DNA of 64,000 nt from Candidatus Leptofilum proximum (GTDB taxonomy: Bacteria; Chloroflexota; Anaerolineae; Promineifilales; Promineifilaceae): contig JADJXK010000002.1 of NCBI GenBank assembly GCA_016710325.1, positions 3,410,001-3,474,000 of the forward strand. The letters are read 5' to 3'. Positions within the stretch are counted from its first letter, which is position 1. Every line of letters starts with the position of its first letter. The notes beneath the pieces were generated by a model. It was not told the DNA's origin. It did no database searches and worked only from the letters and a program-made list of their open reading frames with translations. The translations under genes were made by a program, and so were the position numbers. Shown one piece after another: positions 54,101-62,638 of the stretch.

Positions 54101-56509
54101 CTAAGCTTCGTCGTCATTGTCTTCGCCGAATTTGTTGAGCTCCTCGGCCAGCTGCAGCAGGCGGGCCTGCACGGCATGGTGCACGGTGCCTGCCGGGTAG
54201 CTGCCATCTTTTTGGCGCTGGCCAGCCGGTGCCCCCATAAGCAGTTCAATCCCTTCATCCAGCGTTTTGATGGGCCAGATGTGGAATTTGCCTTCGATTA
54301 CGGCCGTTACCACCCGTTCATGCAGCATCAGATTTTCGACGTTGCTGGCCGGAATCAATACCCCCTGGTCCCCCGTTAGACCGCGTGCCTCGCACAGACG
54401 ATAGAACCCTTCAATTTTCTCGTTCACCCCGCCGATGGGCTGGATTTCGCCGCGCTGGTTGACCGAACCGGTGACCGCCAGCGACTGCTTGATGGGAATT
54501 TCGCTGAGGCTGGAGAGCAGGGCGTACAGCTCGGTAGAGGAGGCGCTGTCGCCGTCGATGCCGCTGTAGTTTTGCTCAAAGGTGAGGCTGGCGGTGAGCG
54601 ACAGCGGCTGGCGCTGGGCATAGGTGCCGCCCAGGTAGCCGTTGAGCGTCAGTACCCCTTTTTCGTGGATGGGGCCAGACATTTCCGTTTCGCGCTCGAT
54701 GTGAATGACGCCATCATCGCCCATGAAGGTGCGGGCGGTGATGCGCCCCGGCAGGCCAAACGAGTAGTCGCCCGTGTCGATGACGGACAGGCCGTTGACC
54801 TGGCCTACCACGCTGTCTTCCGTGGCGATGAAGATGGTGCCGTCCAGGAACTGCTCAAACATATCTTCTTCCAGGCGGTTGGCCCGCTCGGTGCGTTCGG
54901 TGAGGGCTTGCTGCACGTCGTGGGCGGTGACTTCGAAACGGCCGTTGGCCCCGGCCCAGTAACTTGCTTCCCGCACCAGGTCGGCAATCATGCCAAACAA
55001 GGTGCTCAGCTTGCGTTTGTCTTCGGCCAGCCGTGAGCCAAACTCGACGACCTTGGCAACGGCCGTGGGGTCGAAGTGGCACAAGCCTTCCTGGTGGCAG
55101 CGGTTGGCAATGAAGTTGGCATAGGCTAGCTCGGCCACCTGGTCACGTGGCATGACCGAGTCAAAATCGGCCCGCACTTTAAACAGCATCTCAAAATCTT
55201 CGTCCTGCTCAAATAACCCATAATACAGCCCAACACTGCCCGTCATAATGATTTTGACGCGCAGCGGGATGGGTTCGGGGTCCAGCGTTTTGGCCAGCAC
55301 CTGCCCGTTGCTCATCATGCCCGTGGGCTGCAGCAAAATCTTCTCGGCCTTGATGGCCCGCTTAAGCGCTTCCCAGGCGTCGGGGTGCTTCAGCAAATCG
55401 TGGGCGTTTAGGATGAGGTAACCGCCGTTGGCCCGGTGCAGGCTGCCCCACTTGATGTTGGTGAAGTGCGTCGTCAGCAGGCCATCGCGCATTTCGTATT
55501 CCAGCCGCCCAAACAAATTGGTGTAAGTGGGGTTGGCTTCCACAATGACCGGCGCGCCTTTGGTGTCGGCATTGTTCACCAGCACGTTTACTTCGTAGCG
55601 GCTCAAATCAATCTCTTCAGGCGCGTCCACTGGCGAGGTGAAGTCGTCAATCTGGTTTAGCACGTCGGCCTGGACTTCGTTCAGGTAAAGACACATCTCC
55701 TCGTCGCTGGCGTAGGCGGTTTTGAGATCATCGAAGTGGTGTTGGACGGCCGTTTGCGCCACGTCCCGGTCAATCTGCTTCATTGTCTGGCGTGCTTTCA
55801 GCTCCAGTTCATGAATCCGGTAGGCCACTTCTTCCAGCTCGATGGAGAGCTTTTGCGCCTGCTGCTCCATCGTCTGCTGCGTTTCCAGCGGCAGCTGCTG
55901 AATTTGCTCCGGGCTCATCTGCTGCCCGTTGAGGATGGGCACGATGGCAAAGCCGGACGCAGTTTGCATCAGGCCAAAGTTCTGCGCGGCTGCCTCCTGC
56001 TGCAGCGCCTGCAGCAGCGTGCCGCGCGCCTTCTCAAACTCGCTTTGCACCGCGCTAATCGTTTCGCGGTAGGAATCGGTGTCAAACGCCTGGGGTAGGT
56101 CCTGGCGCAGGTCGGCAATCAGGCGGGTCATGCGCGCCTTAAAACGGACACCGTGCCCGGCGGGCAGCTCAATGGCCCGTGGCTGGTGCGGGATGGCAAA
56201 GTTATGCACGTAGATCCAGTCGCTGGGCACGGGCGAATGGCGCGTTTGCTCGTGTAAAAAGTGCTCGATGGCTGTGGCCCGGCCAGTGCCATTGGCGCCC
56301 AAGGCGTAAATGTTGTAGCCGTGGCTGGTAATGCCAATGCCAAAGGCAATGGAGCGAGTGCCACGCGGCTGGCCAATGATTTGGGTCTCGGCCTGGAGTT
56401 CGGCCGTGCTTTTGAAGGTAAAGGTTTCCGGTTGGCAAATCTGGCGTAATTTGTCGGGCGTGAGGGCAGAAACGGCCGTTTTTCCAGCCGTCGTTTTAGG
56501 TTTGGACAT
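54101..56509 (-). CDS. Lon-like ATP-dependent protease with AAA_32-type domain
   Basis: The 802-aa protein has a large N-terminal AAA+ type region whose P-loop reads GANGTGRATAIEHF (Arg in place of the Walker A Lys), and a C-terminal Lon proteolytic domain. The catalytic Ser is in DGDSASSTELYALL and Lys in GGVNEKIEGFYRL. It resembles the LonB / YcbZ branch more than LonA, since the LonA N-terminal domain is absent. It likely degrades selected proteins; the substrate is unknown. The gene begins MSKPKTTAGK. Confidence 0.9.
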   Translation of the reverse strand: MSKPKTTAGKTAVSALTPDKLRQICQPETFTFKSTAELQAETQIIGQPRGTRSIAFGIGITSHGYNIYALGANGTGRATAIEHFLHEQTRHSPVPSDWIYVHNFAIPHQPRAIELPAGHGVRFKARMTRLIADLRQDLPQAFDTDSYRETISAVQSEFEKARGTLLQALQQEAAAQNFGLMQTASGFAIVPILNGQQMSPEQIQQLPLETQQTMEQQAQKLSIELEEVAYRIHELELKARQTMKQIDRDVAQTAVQHHFDDLKTAYASDEEMCLYLNEVQADVLNQIDDFTSPVDAPEEIDLSRYEVNVLVNNADTKGAPVIVEANPTYTNLFGRLEYEMRDGLLTTHFTNIKWGSLHRANGGYLILNAHDLLKHPDAWEALKRAIKAEKILLQPTGMMSNGQVLAKTLDPEPIPLRVKIIMTGSVGLYYGLFEQDEDFEMLFKVRADFDSVMPRDQVAELAYANFIANRCHQEGLCHFDPTAVAKVVEFGSRLAEDKRKLSTLFGMIADLVREASYWAGANGRFEVTAHDVQQALTERTERANRLEEDMFEQFLDGTIFIATEDSVVGQVNGLSVIDTGDYSFGLPGRITARTFMGDDGVIHIERETEMSGPIHEKGVLTLNGYLGGTYAQRQPLSLTASLTFEQNYSGIDGDSASSTELYALLSSLSEIPIKQSLAVTGSVNQRGEIQPIGGVNEKIEGFYRLCEARGLTGDQGVLIPASNVENLMLHERVVTAVIEGKFHIWPIKTLDEGIELLMGAPAGQRQKDGSYPAGTVHHAVQARLLQLAEELNKFGEDNDDEA

Positions 56510-56605
56510 TCAAGTCTCCACAATCGTCGTTCTTCTCAAAAAGTGGGTGCATTATAGTGGAAACCAGGGCATCTTGTCGACGAAACGGCCGTACCGGTCA
56601 CTGTT

Positions 56606-56695
56606 TTAAACACGAATGACACGAATAAACGAATGATACGAATTTCCCTAAATTTATTCGTCTCATTTGTCCATTTGTCAAATTCGTGTTTTATA
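56606..56695. repeat. ACACGAATGA-word hairpin
   Basis: ACACGAATGACACGAATAAACG is followed by its imperfect complement TTATTCGTCTCATTTGTCC, AAATTCGTGTTT. It lies between the Lon-like gene and the DUF5996 gene stop. Confidence 0.68.
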
Positions 56696-57506
56696 CCGTC
56701 AGCGTAGGGGCGGCCAACTCGTAGACGGCCTGGGCAAAGTGGAGCAGCTTGTCCTCCGCATCGGCGCGGTCTACCAGTTCGCTGTAGGGCAGCATGGCGC
56801 CCTGCCAGCCGCTGGTGTGCCAGGTTGCCCCGGCAGGCAGCGGCTTGTCCAGCAGCTCCTCTGCTTCAAACGGCCAGGGGTTGGAGTAAAAATACGGGTC
56901 GCCGCCGGGGTAAAAACCGAGGTTGAGCTGCGAGGGGAATTCCTGAACCTCGCCATGTTCTTCACTGCGTTCGACACGATTGCCGAACCACTCAAAGGCG
57001 ATATCAAAGCCGTGGGGCCACACCTGCACCGGGCTGACCGGCCCTTCCAGCGTGGCGCGGTGCTTTTCAAAGGTGCGGGCGACGTTGGCCAGCACGCCAA
57101 AAAAGCGTTCAGCTTGCTCTGGGTCATACTGCCGCGGTTCGTCATTGGCAAATCTTTCGCGGGGATAATTATTTTTAAGGCCGAAGTGGGCAACGGCCGT
57201 AATCACCCATTCCCCCATCTCGCTGCCCGTCATCCCCTCCGTCAGGCTCACCGACTTGGACTCACCGCTGCTGCTCGCGACCACCAGCCGGTGCTGGTTG
57301 AGGTCCAGGCGCAGAGCCAAAACACCGCCGTCCGGCAGTGGAAGGTTGTCGGTCACCAACCCGTCTGGGCGCAGCTTCAGGCTGATGTGCCACCACTTGG
57401 GATGGGCAATGCCGTGCACCCGCGGCACCACGCCGATTGCCTGACTGTACAAATGCAGCGTCTGCCGCGTCGGTTCAAATTTAGCCAGCGAAGTGAAAAA
57501 AGACAT
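56691..57506 (-). CDS. DUF5996 family protein
   Basis: The 271-aa product matches DUF5996: LHLYSQAIGVV, PKWWHISLKLRPDG, LRLDLNQHRLVV, HGFDIAFEWFG, and LNLGFYPGGDPYFYSNPWPF. The family has no settled function. It is a soluble protein. It is followed by a word hairpin and the ABC exporter genes. Confidence 0.86.
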   Translation of the reverse strand: MSFFTSLAKFEPTRQTLHLYSQAIGVVPRVHGIAHPKWWHISLKLRPDGLVTDNLPLPDGGVLALRLDLNQHRLVVASSSGESKSVSLTEGMTGSEMGEWVITAVAHFGLKNNYPRERFANDEPRQYDPEQAERFFGVLANVARTFEKHRATLEGPVSPVQVWPHGFDIAFEWFGNRVERSEEHGEVQEFPSQLNLGFYPGGDPYFYSNPWPFEAEELLDKPLPAGATWHTSGWQGAMLPYSELVDRADAEDKLLHFAQAVYELAAPTLTV

Positions 57507-57524
57507 GACCTGCTCCTTGTTTTT

Positions 57525-57571
57525 AGTGGCTGGTGGCTAGCGGCTAGTACCAGCCACTAACCGCTAGCCAC
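57525..57571. repeat. GTGGCTAGCGG-word hairpin
   Basis: AGTGGCTGGTGGCTAGCGGC is followed by AGCCACTAACCGCTAGCCAC, its complement with one word slipped. It fills the gap between the DUF5996 start and the permease stop. Confidence 0.82.
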
Positions 57572-57577
57572 TTGCGC

Positions 57578-59287
57578 TTATTCCTCTGGCAGCTTCATGG
57601 TGGCTACCAGCTCGGGCTCGCGCTCCAGCAGAAGGTTACCGGCCAGGCGGCAGCCTGCATACAAAATGCCAAAGCCATACACCAGGCTGAACACCGCGCC
57701 GATGAAGCCCAGCCAGGGCAGGTTAAAGTAAAAGGCCAGCCCCAGCAGGGCTGCGGCGGGCAGGTTCACCACGGCAATGCTGATGGGAATCACCGTGACC
57801 GTGGCGCAGCCGGTTTTGAAGTTACCGCCCGATTGAAACGCACCGCGGGTGCGCTTGGCTTCCAGGTTGATGGGAATGGGGAAGAGGACGGAGCCAACGG
57901 CCGTTACCGCCATCGCCCCAATGCCCATCCCCAGCCCTGTGATCGTGCCCGCCACCGTCAGCCAATCGCGCAAGATGGCCGTCACCGCTCCACTCACGAT
58001 CAGGTAAGGGATGCCGGCAATCAGCAAAAAGACCAGCCCTTTGGCCCAAAAGAGCCGCCAGCGCGGCTGCGGCGTCAGCAGCAGCGCTGGCAGGCCGCGC
58101 CCTTCCCAGGCCAACATATTTTGCGACGTTGACCAGAATAAAAAGAGCGCATAAAAGGGCAGCGAGAGGCCAAACCAGCGCGGAATGGCCGAAATGCCGC
58201 CGGAAAAATCGGTCGAGTACAAAAATGGCCCCATCATAAAGACGGGCAGCAGGAGTCCCTGTACCAGGCCCACGCGCCGCTGCGGGATGCGCCAGGCGGA
58301 GCGCAGTTCCTTGCCCACCAGCGCTGCCAGATCGTCGGGCAGCAGGTCCAGCGGGGAGCGGCGGCTGGACCGCGGCGTCACGCGCTTTTCCTTCTCAGCC
58401 TGGGGCCGCCCACCGATGAGGAAGCCACCGCCGGTGGCCAGCCGGTTCAACAGGTGGAACCAGACCCAGGTGAGAATCGCCAACAAAACGGCCGAATACA
58501 GCAGCCAGAGGACGGCCGTCCCCCACGAACCATCTAACGCCTGCTGCACCGCCCGCGCCGGTGCGCCGGTGGGGAACCATTGCAGCACGTTCAGCGGCTG
58601 CCAGCCGGCAAACGTTTCAGCAAACGCCTCTTCCTCCTGCAGCGAAAGCGAATCGGTAAAACGCTCCACGCCGCGCTGGAAGGCGAGGTTGATGAAGTAG
58701 CAGGAGCTGCCCACCAGCGAGAAGAAGACGATGGCCACATCACGGAAGCGTCGGCTTTGCAAAACACCACCGATGGTCACGGTGATAAACTGCCCAATCA
58801 GCACCATGTGGCCATAGCTAAACAAGATGGCCAAAATCACGATGGGAAAGGCGCTGGTGAAGCCAAAGCCCACAAACGCCGCGATGAAAAGGGGCAGCAT
58901 CAGGTAGGTGGGGTAATCAAAAAACGTGCCCAGCAGCGTGCTCAAGACGAGGTCGCGCCGGGAAATGGGAAAGATGAGCAGGTGGGTGATGTCCGCGCTC
59001 TCGTTGATGGAGGTGGCAACGATGGGAAAGACCAGCCAGATAAACCACATGCCCACCATGACGGCGCCCAGCAGGGCGGTGGGCCATTGATCTTCCAGGC
59101 TGCCATAGCCAACGGCCGTACCAATCGCAGCCGCCACAATCATCGGGCCAAACACCAGGATTACCACAATCGCCCCGATGATGCGGCCTCTTTCGCGGGT
59201 GAACTGGCGCAGCGTCAGCTTGCCGCGCAGCCGCAGCAGCGTGCCCAGCTGCGAACGGGGTGGCGTTGTCTCACCTAGCGCAGCCAT
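57578..59287 (-). CDS. ABC transporter permease (ABC-2 type)
   Basis: The 569-aa protein has about twelve hydrophobic segments in two half-regions, and lacks an ATPase. It has no extracytoplasmic substrate-binding region, so export is likely. The gene overlaps the preceding ATPase gene by 13 nt. Partner and substrate are unknown. Confidence 0.85.
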   Translation of the reverse strand: MAALGETTPPRSQLGTLLRLRGKLTLRQFTRERGRIIGAIVVILVFGPMIVAAAIGTAVGYGSLEDQWPTALLGAVMVGMWFIWLVFPIVATSINESADITHLLIFPISRRDLVLSTLLGTFFDYPTYLMLPLFIAAFVGFGFTSAFPIVILAILFSYGHMVLIGQFITVTIGGVLQSRRFRDVAIVFFSLVGSSCYFINLAFQRGVERFTDSLSLQEEEAFAETFAGWQPLNVLQWFPTGAPARAVQQALDGSWGTAVLWLLYSAVLLAILTWVWFHLLNRLATGGGFLIGGRPQAEKEKRVTPRSSRRSPLDLLPDDLAALVGKELRSAWRIPQRRVGLVQGLLLPVFMMGPFLYSTDFSGGISAIPRWFGLSLPFYALFLFWSTSQNMLAWEGRGLPALLLTPQPRWRLFWAKGLVFLLIAGIPYLIVSGAVTAILRDWLTVAGTITGLGMGIGAMAVTAVGSVLFPIPINLEAKRTRGAFQSGGNFKTGCATVTVIPISIAVVNLPAAALLGLAFYFNLPWLGFIGAVFSLVYGFGILYAGCRLAGNLLLEREPELVATMKLPEE

Positions 59288-60054
59288 GACAGCCTGCCTT
59301 CGGTTTCCAGGTCGCTGGAGGCGCCCACGGCGCGCAGGAACAGCTCTTCCAGGGTGGTTTCGTCACCGGTTTCGGCCTGATGGCGTAACTCTTCCATGCT
59401 GCCCTGGGCGACGAGACGGCCGTCGGCAATCACCGCCACCCGCGTACAGAGCCGCTGCACCACTTCCAAGATGTGCGACGAGAAAAAGATCGTGGTGCCG
59501 TGCTCGCGCAGCCGCCCTAACACATCGCGGATGATCCGGCCCGAGATGGCATCGATCCCTTCAAACGGCTCGTCGAGGAACAAGACACGCGGCGCGTGAA
59601 TAATCGCTGCCGCCAGCGCCGTCTTTTTCCGCATGCCGTGCGAATAATCCACAATCAGCTTGTCCGCGTCGTCGGTGAGGGTGAGCAGGTCCAGCAGTTC
59701 TTCGGTGCGCTGTTCCACTTCGGCCTTGGGCACGCCGTACATCGTGCCAGAAAAGCGGATGTATTCCCGCGCCGTCAGCCGCTGGTAGAGCTGCATGCCT
59801 TCCGGCAGCACGCCGATGCGCGCCTTGGCCGCCAGCGGGTCCTGCCACATGTCGATGCCGTCGATGAGTGCCGTGCCGCTGGTGGGGCGCAGCAGGCCCA
59901 CCAGCATGTTGATGGTGGTGCTTTTGCCCGCGCCGTTTGGTCCCAAAAAGCCAAAAAATTCCCCGGTAGACACCGTGAGATCGAGGTTGTCTACCGCTAT
60001 TTTCTTGTCAAACTGGCGGGTCAGCCCCCGCGTCTCAATGGCCCAACTGGTCAT
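59275..60054 (-). CDS. ABC transporter ATP-binding protein
   Basis: The 259-aa ATPase has Walker A GPNGAGKSTTIN, signature YSHGMRKKTALAAAI, Walker B VLFLDEPFEG, and switch His in FFSSHILEVV. It pairs with the overlapping permease gene as an exporter. The C-terminal extension is short, like drug or lipid exporters. Confidence 0.94.
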   Translation of the reverse strand: MTSWAIETRGLTRQFDKKIAVDNLDLTVSTGEFFGFLGPNGAGKSTTINMLVGLLRPTSGTALIDGIDMWQDPLAAKARIGVLPEGMQLYQRLTAREYIRFSGTMYGVPKAEVEQRTEELLDLLTLTDDADKLIVDYSHGMRKKTALAAAIIHAPRVLFLDEPFEGIDAISGRIIRDVLGRLREHGTTIFFSSHILEVVQRLCTRVAVIADGRLVAQGSMEELRHQAETGDETTLEELFLRAVGASSDLETEGRLSWLR

Positions 60055-60133
60055 AATCGCTCCGATTGAACATTTTTTCTAAATTGTTCCCCACGCGGCC
60101 CAATCATACCATAATTTTGTGGGTCCTTTTGGA

Positions 60134-61462
60134 TCAAACTGCCTCACCGAGCAGATCGTAGTCGGGCAGGCGGGTTTCCACTTCGCGCACGTCGGGCAGC
60201 AGGTAACCGCTGAGGCTCATCAGACTGCCGAGTACGGCCGTTGCCACAAACATCAGCCCCATGCCCGCGCCCGGCCCGGTGCCCACCAGCCAGCCCAGCG
60301 AATTGGCCAACGCGCTGCCCGGCAGCATGGCCGGTTCCAGCCAGCGGTCGGCCAGCGGCCCGGCGACCAGGTAACCCAGCGGCATCATCGCCGTTTGCAG
60401 GGCACCCTGCACGGCAAACACTCGGCCCTGCATGGCCAGCGGCACCTTCACCTGCCAGATGGCCCGGTAGGAGCCAAGCAGCAGCGGAATAAAAAAGGAG
60501 GAAACGGCCGCTGCCACCAACCACACCGGTAAACTGCGGCCCACGCCAAACAAGAAGTCGCCGAAGAGGAAGGAAACGGCCGTAAAACCCAACGCGCCGT
60601 GAATTTTGCGCCGCGGCCCGCCCCAGACGCTCATCACCAGCCCGCCAACCAGGGCTGCCCCGCCCAGCATGCCCTGGACGCTGGCCAGGGCCAGTTCGCT
60701 GCCGCCAGAACGGGCCAGGATCATTGGCGGCAAGATGGCAAAGTAGGTGAGCGCAGCAAACAGGTTGATGCCCACGTAGGTGATGAGCAGCCCCACCAGC
60801 CCGCGCCGCGCGGTGATAAAGCGCAGTCCGCCGGAGAGTTCCTGCCAGAACGGTTCGCCGGTTTCTGCCGCTGACGATTTGTCGGCGCGGGGCAGGCGCA
60901 CGAGTAGCAGCGCCAGCATGGCCACGCCAAACGTCGCCACGTCCACGATCATCACGCCGCCAATGCCGATGAGGGTGACCACCAACCCGGCGCTGAGCGG
61001 GGCGATGATGTCGGCCGCAGCGCTGGCAGTAGAGCGCATGCCGTTGATACGGCCGTACTGCGACTTATCGACGAGGCTGCTGGTAACGGCCGTGTACGCT
61101 GGCACCTGGAACGCTTCAAAAAAGCTGGCCACCGCCTGCGCCAGGTACAGGTGCCAGATTTGCAGCGCGTCTTGCTGGTGCAGGATGAGCAGTCCGATGG
61201 TCATAACCCCGGCGCCCATGTCGGCCAGGATCATCACCCGGCGGCGGTCGAAGCGGTCCACCACCACACCTGCCAGTGGACTGACCAGCACGTAGGGGAC
61301 AAAAGAGAAGAAGCCGAGCAGGGCAACGGCCGTAGCCTGTTCGGTTTGCTGGTAGGTCCAGATGAGCAGGGCAAAACGAGTCATGGCCGTACCAATCAAC
61401 GACACCATCTGCCCCAGCCAGATAACAACAAAGATGCGCATTCCATTCTGTTTGTGTTTCAT
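60134..61462 (-). CDS. MFS efflux transporter (macrolide-efflux-like)
   Basis: The 442-aa protein has 12 helices and resembles MFS_3 efflux proteins of the MefA type: WLGQMVSLIGTAMTRFALLIW, LSPLAGVVVDRFDRRRVMIL-type loop. Start ATG 61462 (MKHKQNGMRIF) has GGAG at 7 nt. The gene is preceded by a short ORF and a terminator, which suggests induced expression. Drug efflux is inference. Confidence 0.85.
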   Translation of the reverse strand: MKHKQNGMRIFVVIWLGQMVSLIGTAMTRFALLIWTYQQTEQATAVALLGFFSFVPYVLVSPLAGVVVDRFDRRRVMILADMGAGVMTIGLLILHQQDALQIWHLYLAQAVASFFEAFQVPAYTAVTSSLVDKSQYGRINGMRSTASAAADIIAPLSAGLVVTLIGIGGVMIVDVATFGVAMLALLLVRLPRADKSSAAETGEPFWQELSGGLRFITARRGLVGLLITYVGINLFAALTYFAILPPMILARSGGSELALASVQGMLGGAALVGGLVMSVWGGPRRKIHGALGFTAVSFLFGDFLFGVGRSLPVWLVAAAVSSFFIPLLLGSYRAIWQVKVPLAMQGRVFAVQGALQTAMMPLGYLVAGPLADRWLEPAMLPGSALANSLGWLVGTGPGAGMGLMFVATAVLGSLMSLSGYLLPDVREVETRLPDYDLLGEAV

Positions 61463-61544
61463 TTTGTACTCCATCAAAAGGTTTTTGAAAGAGCCACGCG
61501 CACTGGCCCTGGCTTTCTGGAAATTAGCTGCCTACCTCAATTTG

Positions 61545-61625
61545 AATTGGACACTGATGAACACTGATCTACACAGATAAAAACCAGAAATCAGTGAAAA
61601 CCTGTGTGAATCCGTGTTCCATTTT
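61545..61625. repeat. CACTGATGAACACTGAT-word repeat
   Basis: CACTGATGAACACTGATCTAC is followed by ATCAGTGAAAACCTGTGTG, an imperfect complement. It lies in the MFS gene 5' region. Confidence 0.6.
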
Positions 61626-61666
61626 TCTTGCCTGCTCAAATGGTTAGGTGACTGGCTCTTGAAAAA

Positions 61667-61699
61667 CAAAAAAGCCACGGCATGGAGTGTGCGCGTGGC
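61667..61699 (-). terminator. intrinsic terminator (possible attenuator) upstream of the MFS efflux gene
   Basis: On the minus strand GCCACGCGCA and TGCCGTGGC pair with one bulged C and are followed by TTTTTTG. It lies 30 nt after the stop of a short ORF and about 200 nt before the efflux gene, so it should restrict its transcription. Confidence 0.82.
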
Positions 61700-61729
61700 C
61701 AAATCTGATCAATTTAGTTGACATAAAAT

Positions 61730-61834
61730 TCAGGCGGCAGACACACTCCTACAAGGACAGGCGGCTGCCAGCATCTGAATCCGGGTAATAAGGCAAAAGC
61801 CCTTATCGTCTAAAGTCGTGTTTCCAATCGTCAT
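61730..61834 (-). CDS. candidate leader peptide of the MFS efflux gene
   Basis: A 34-codon ORF begins MTIGNTTLDDKGFCLITRIQ and ends CPCRSVSAA. No ribosome site is present, but the ATG lies 9 nt after a TAAAAT box, so it may be translated leaderless. A terminator follows 30 nt after its stop. Antibiotic stalling on such an ORF would favour read-through. This is inference. Confidence 0.42.
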   Translation of the reverse strand: MTIGNTTLDDKGFCLITRIQMLAAACPCRSVSAA

Positions 61835-61843
61835 GATGGCCGT

Positions 61844-61852
61844 ATTTTAGCA
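61844..61852 (-). promoter_or_regulatory. extended -10 promoter for the efflux leader
   Basis: On the minus strand TGCTAAAAT is an extended -10 element. The region at -35 (CTGGCC) is weak. The start would fall about 3 nt before the leader ATG. Confidence 0.5.
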
Positions 61853-61898
61853 AAATCTTTTCGGCGGGCCAGAATTTAGCCAGGGTAATTCTGCTTCT

Positions 61899-61947
61899 GT
61901 TATGCCTGCGAAGGCGGCCTCTGGATTCCCGCCTTCGCGGGAATGAC
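61899..61947. repeat. CCCGCGAAGGCGGG-type palindromic repeat, second copy
   Basis: GCCTGCGAAGGCGGCCTCTG and GATTCCCGCCTTCGCGGGAA form an imperfect inverted pair, similar to the copy at 29290. Confidence 0.85.
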
Positions 61948-61964
61948 ATCAGGTGGCAGAGTTT

Positions 61965-62597
61965 TTACTCCAGGTGAATGATGCCTTTTTCCAGGGCAGA
62001 GGTTACGGCCGCTGTCCGGTCGTCCACCCCCAGCTTGTTGAAAATGTGAATCAGGTGGGTCTTGACCGTGGCCGTGCTGATGTGCAGGCTCTTGCCGATT
62101 TGCCGGTTGCTGGCCCCTTTGGCTACCAACTGCAATACTTCAATTTCGCGGGCGCTCAGGTTTTCTTCGGCGGGGGCGCGCATGCGGGTCATCAGGCGGG
62201 CGGCCACGGCCGGGGCCAGCACCGATTCGCCGTTGGCCGCGGCGCGAATGGCGCGGTACAGCTCTTCGCGGGGGGTGTCCTTCAGCAGGTAGCCCGTCGC
62301 CCCGGCTTCGATGGCCCGCAAAATGTCGGCATCGCTGTCGTAGGTGGTGAGGACGAGGATGTTGGCCGACGGCCGTTTCCCCTTAATTGTCCCAATCGCC
62401 GTCACCCCATCCATGCCCGGCATGCGTAAATCCATCAAAATAACGTCCGGCCTATGCTCGGCATCCAGCCGCAGCGCTTCAGAACCATCTGTCGCCGTGG
62501 CCACGACGTCAAAATCCGGCTGCCCGGCCAGCATGCCCGCCAGCCCTTCCCGCACCACGGGGTGATCGTCTACCAAAATTAAGCGTATTGTGTCCAT
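61965..62597 (-). CDS. NarL/FixJ family response regulator
   Basis: The 210-aa protein has a receiver (LVDDHPVVREGL, phospho-Asp in VILMDLRMPGMDG, Lys in LLKDTP) and a LuxR-type helix-turn-helix (LSAREIEVLQLVAKGASNRQIGKSLHISTATVKTHLIHIFNKL). ATG 62597 (MDTIRLILVDDHP) is the natural start. Two kinase genes precede it, so they form one two-component cluster. Confidence 0.95.
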   Translation of the reverse strand: MDTIRLILVDDHPVVREGLAGMLAGQPDFDVVATATDGSEALRLDAEHRPDVILMDLRMPGMDGVTAIGTIKGKRPSANILVLTTYDSDADILRAIEAGATGYLLKDTPREELYRAIRAAANGESVLAPAVAARLMTRMRAPAEENLSAREIEVLQLVAKGASNRQIGKSLHISTATVKTHLIHIFNKLGVDDRTAAVTSALEKGIIHLE

Positions 62598-62609
62598 TTT
62601 GTGTCCCAT

Positions 62610-62638
62610 GTAGAGACGTTGCAATGCAACGTCTCTAC
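62610..62638. repeat. 29-bp palindrome at the kinase/regulator junction
   Basis: GTAGAGACGTTGCA and TGCAACGTCTCTAC are perfect 14-bp arms around one base. It holds the stop codon of the kinase gene in one arm and ends one base before an alternative ATG of the regulator. Confidence 0.9.
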
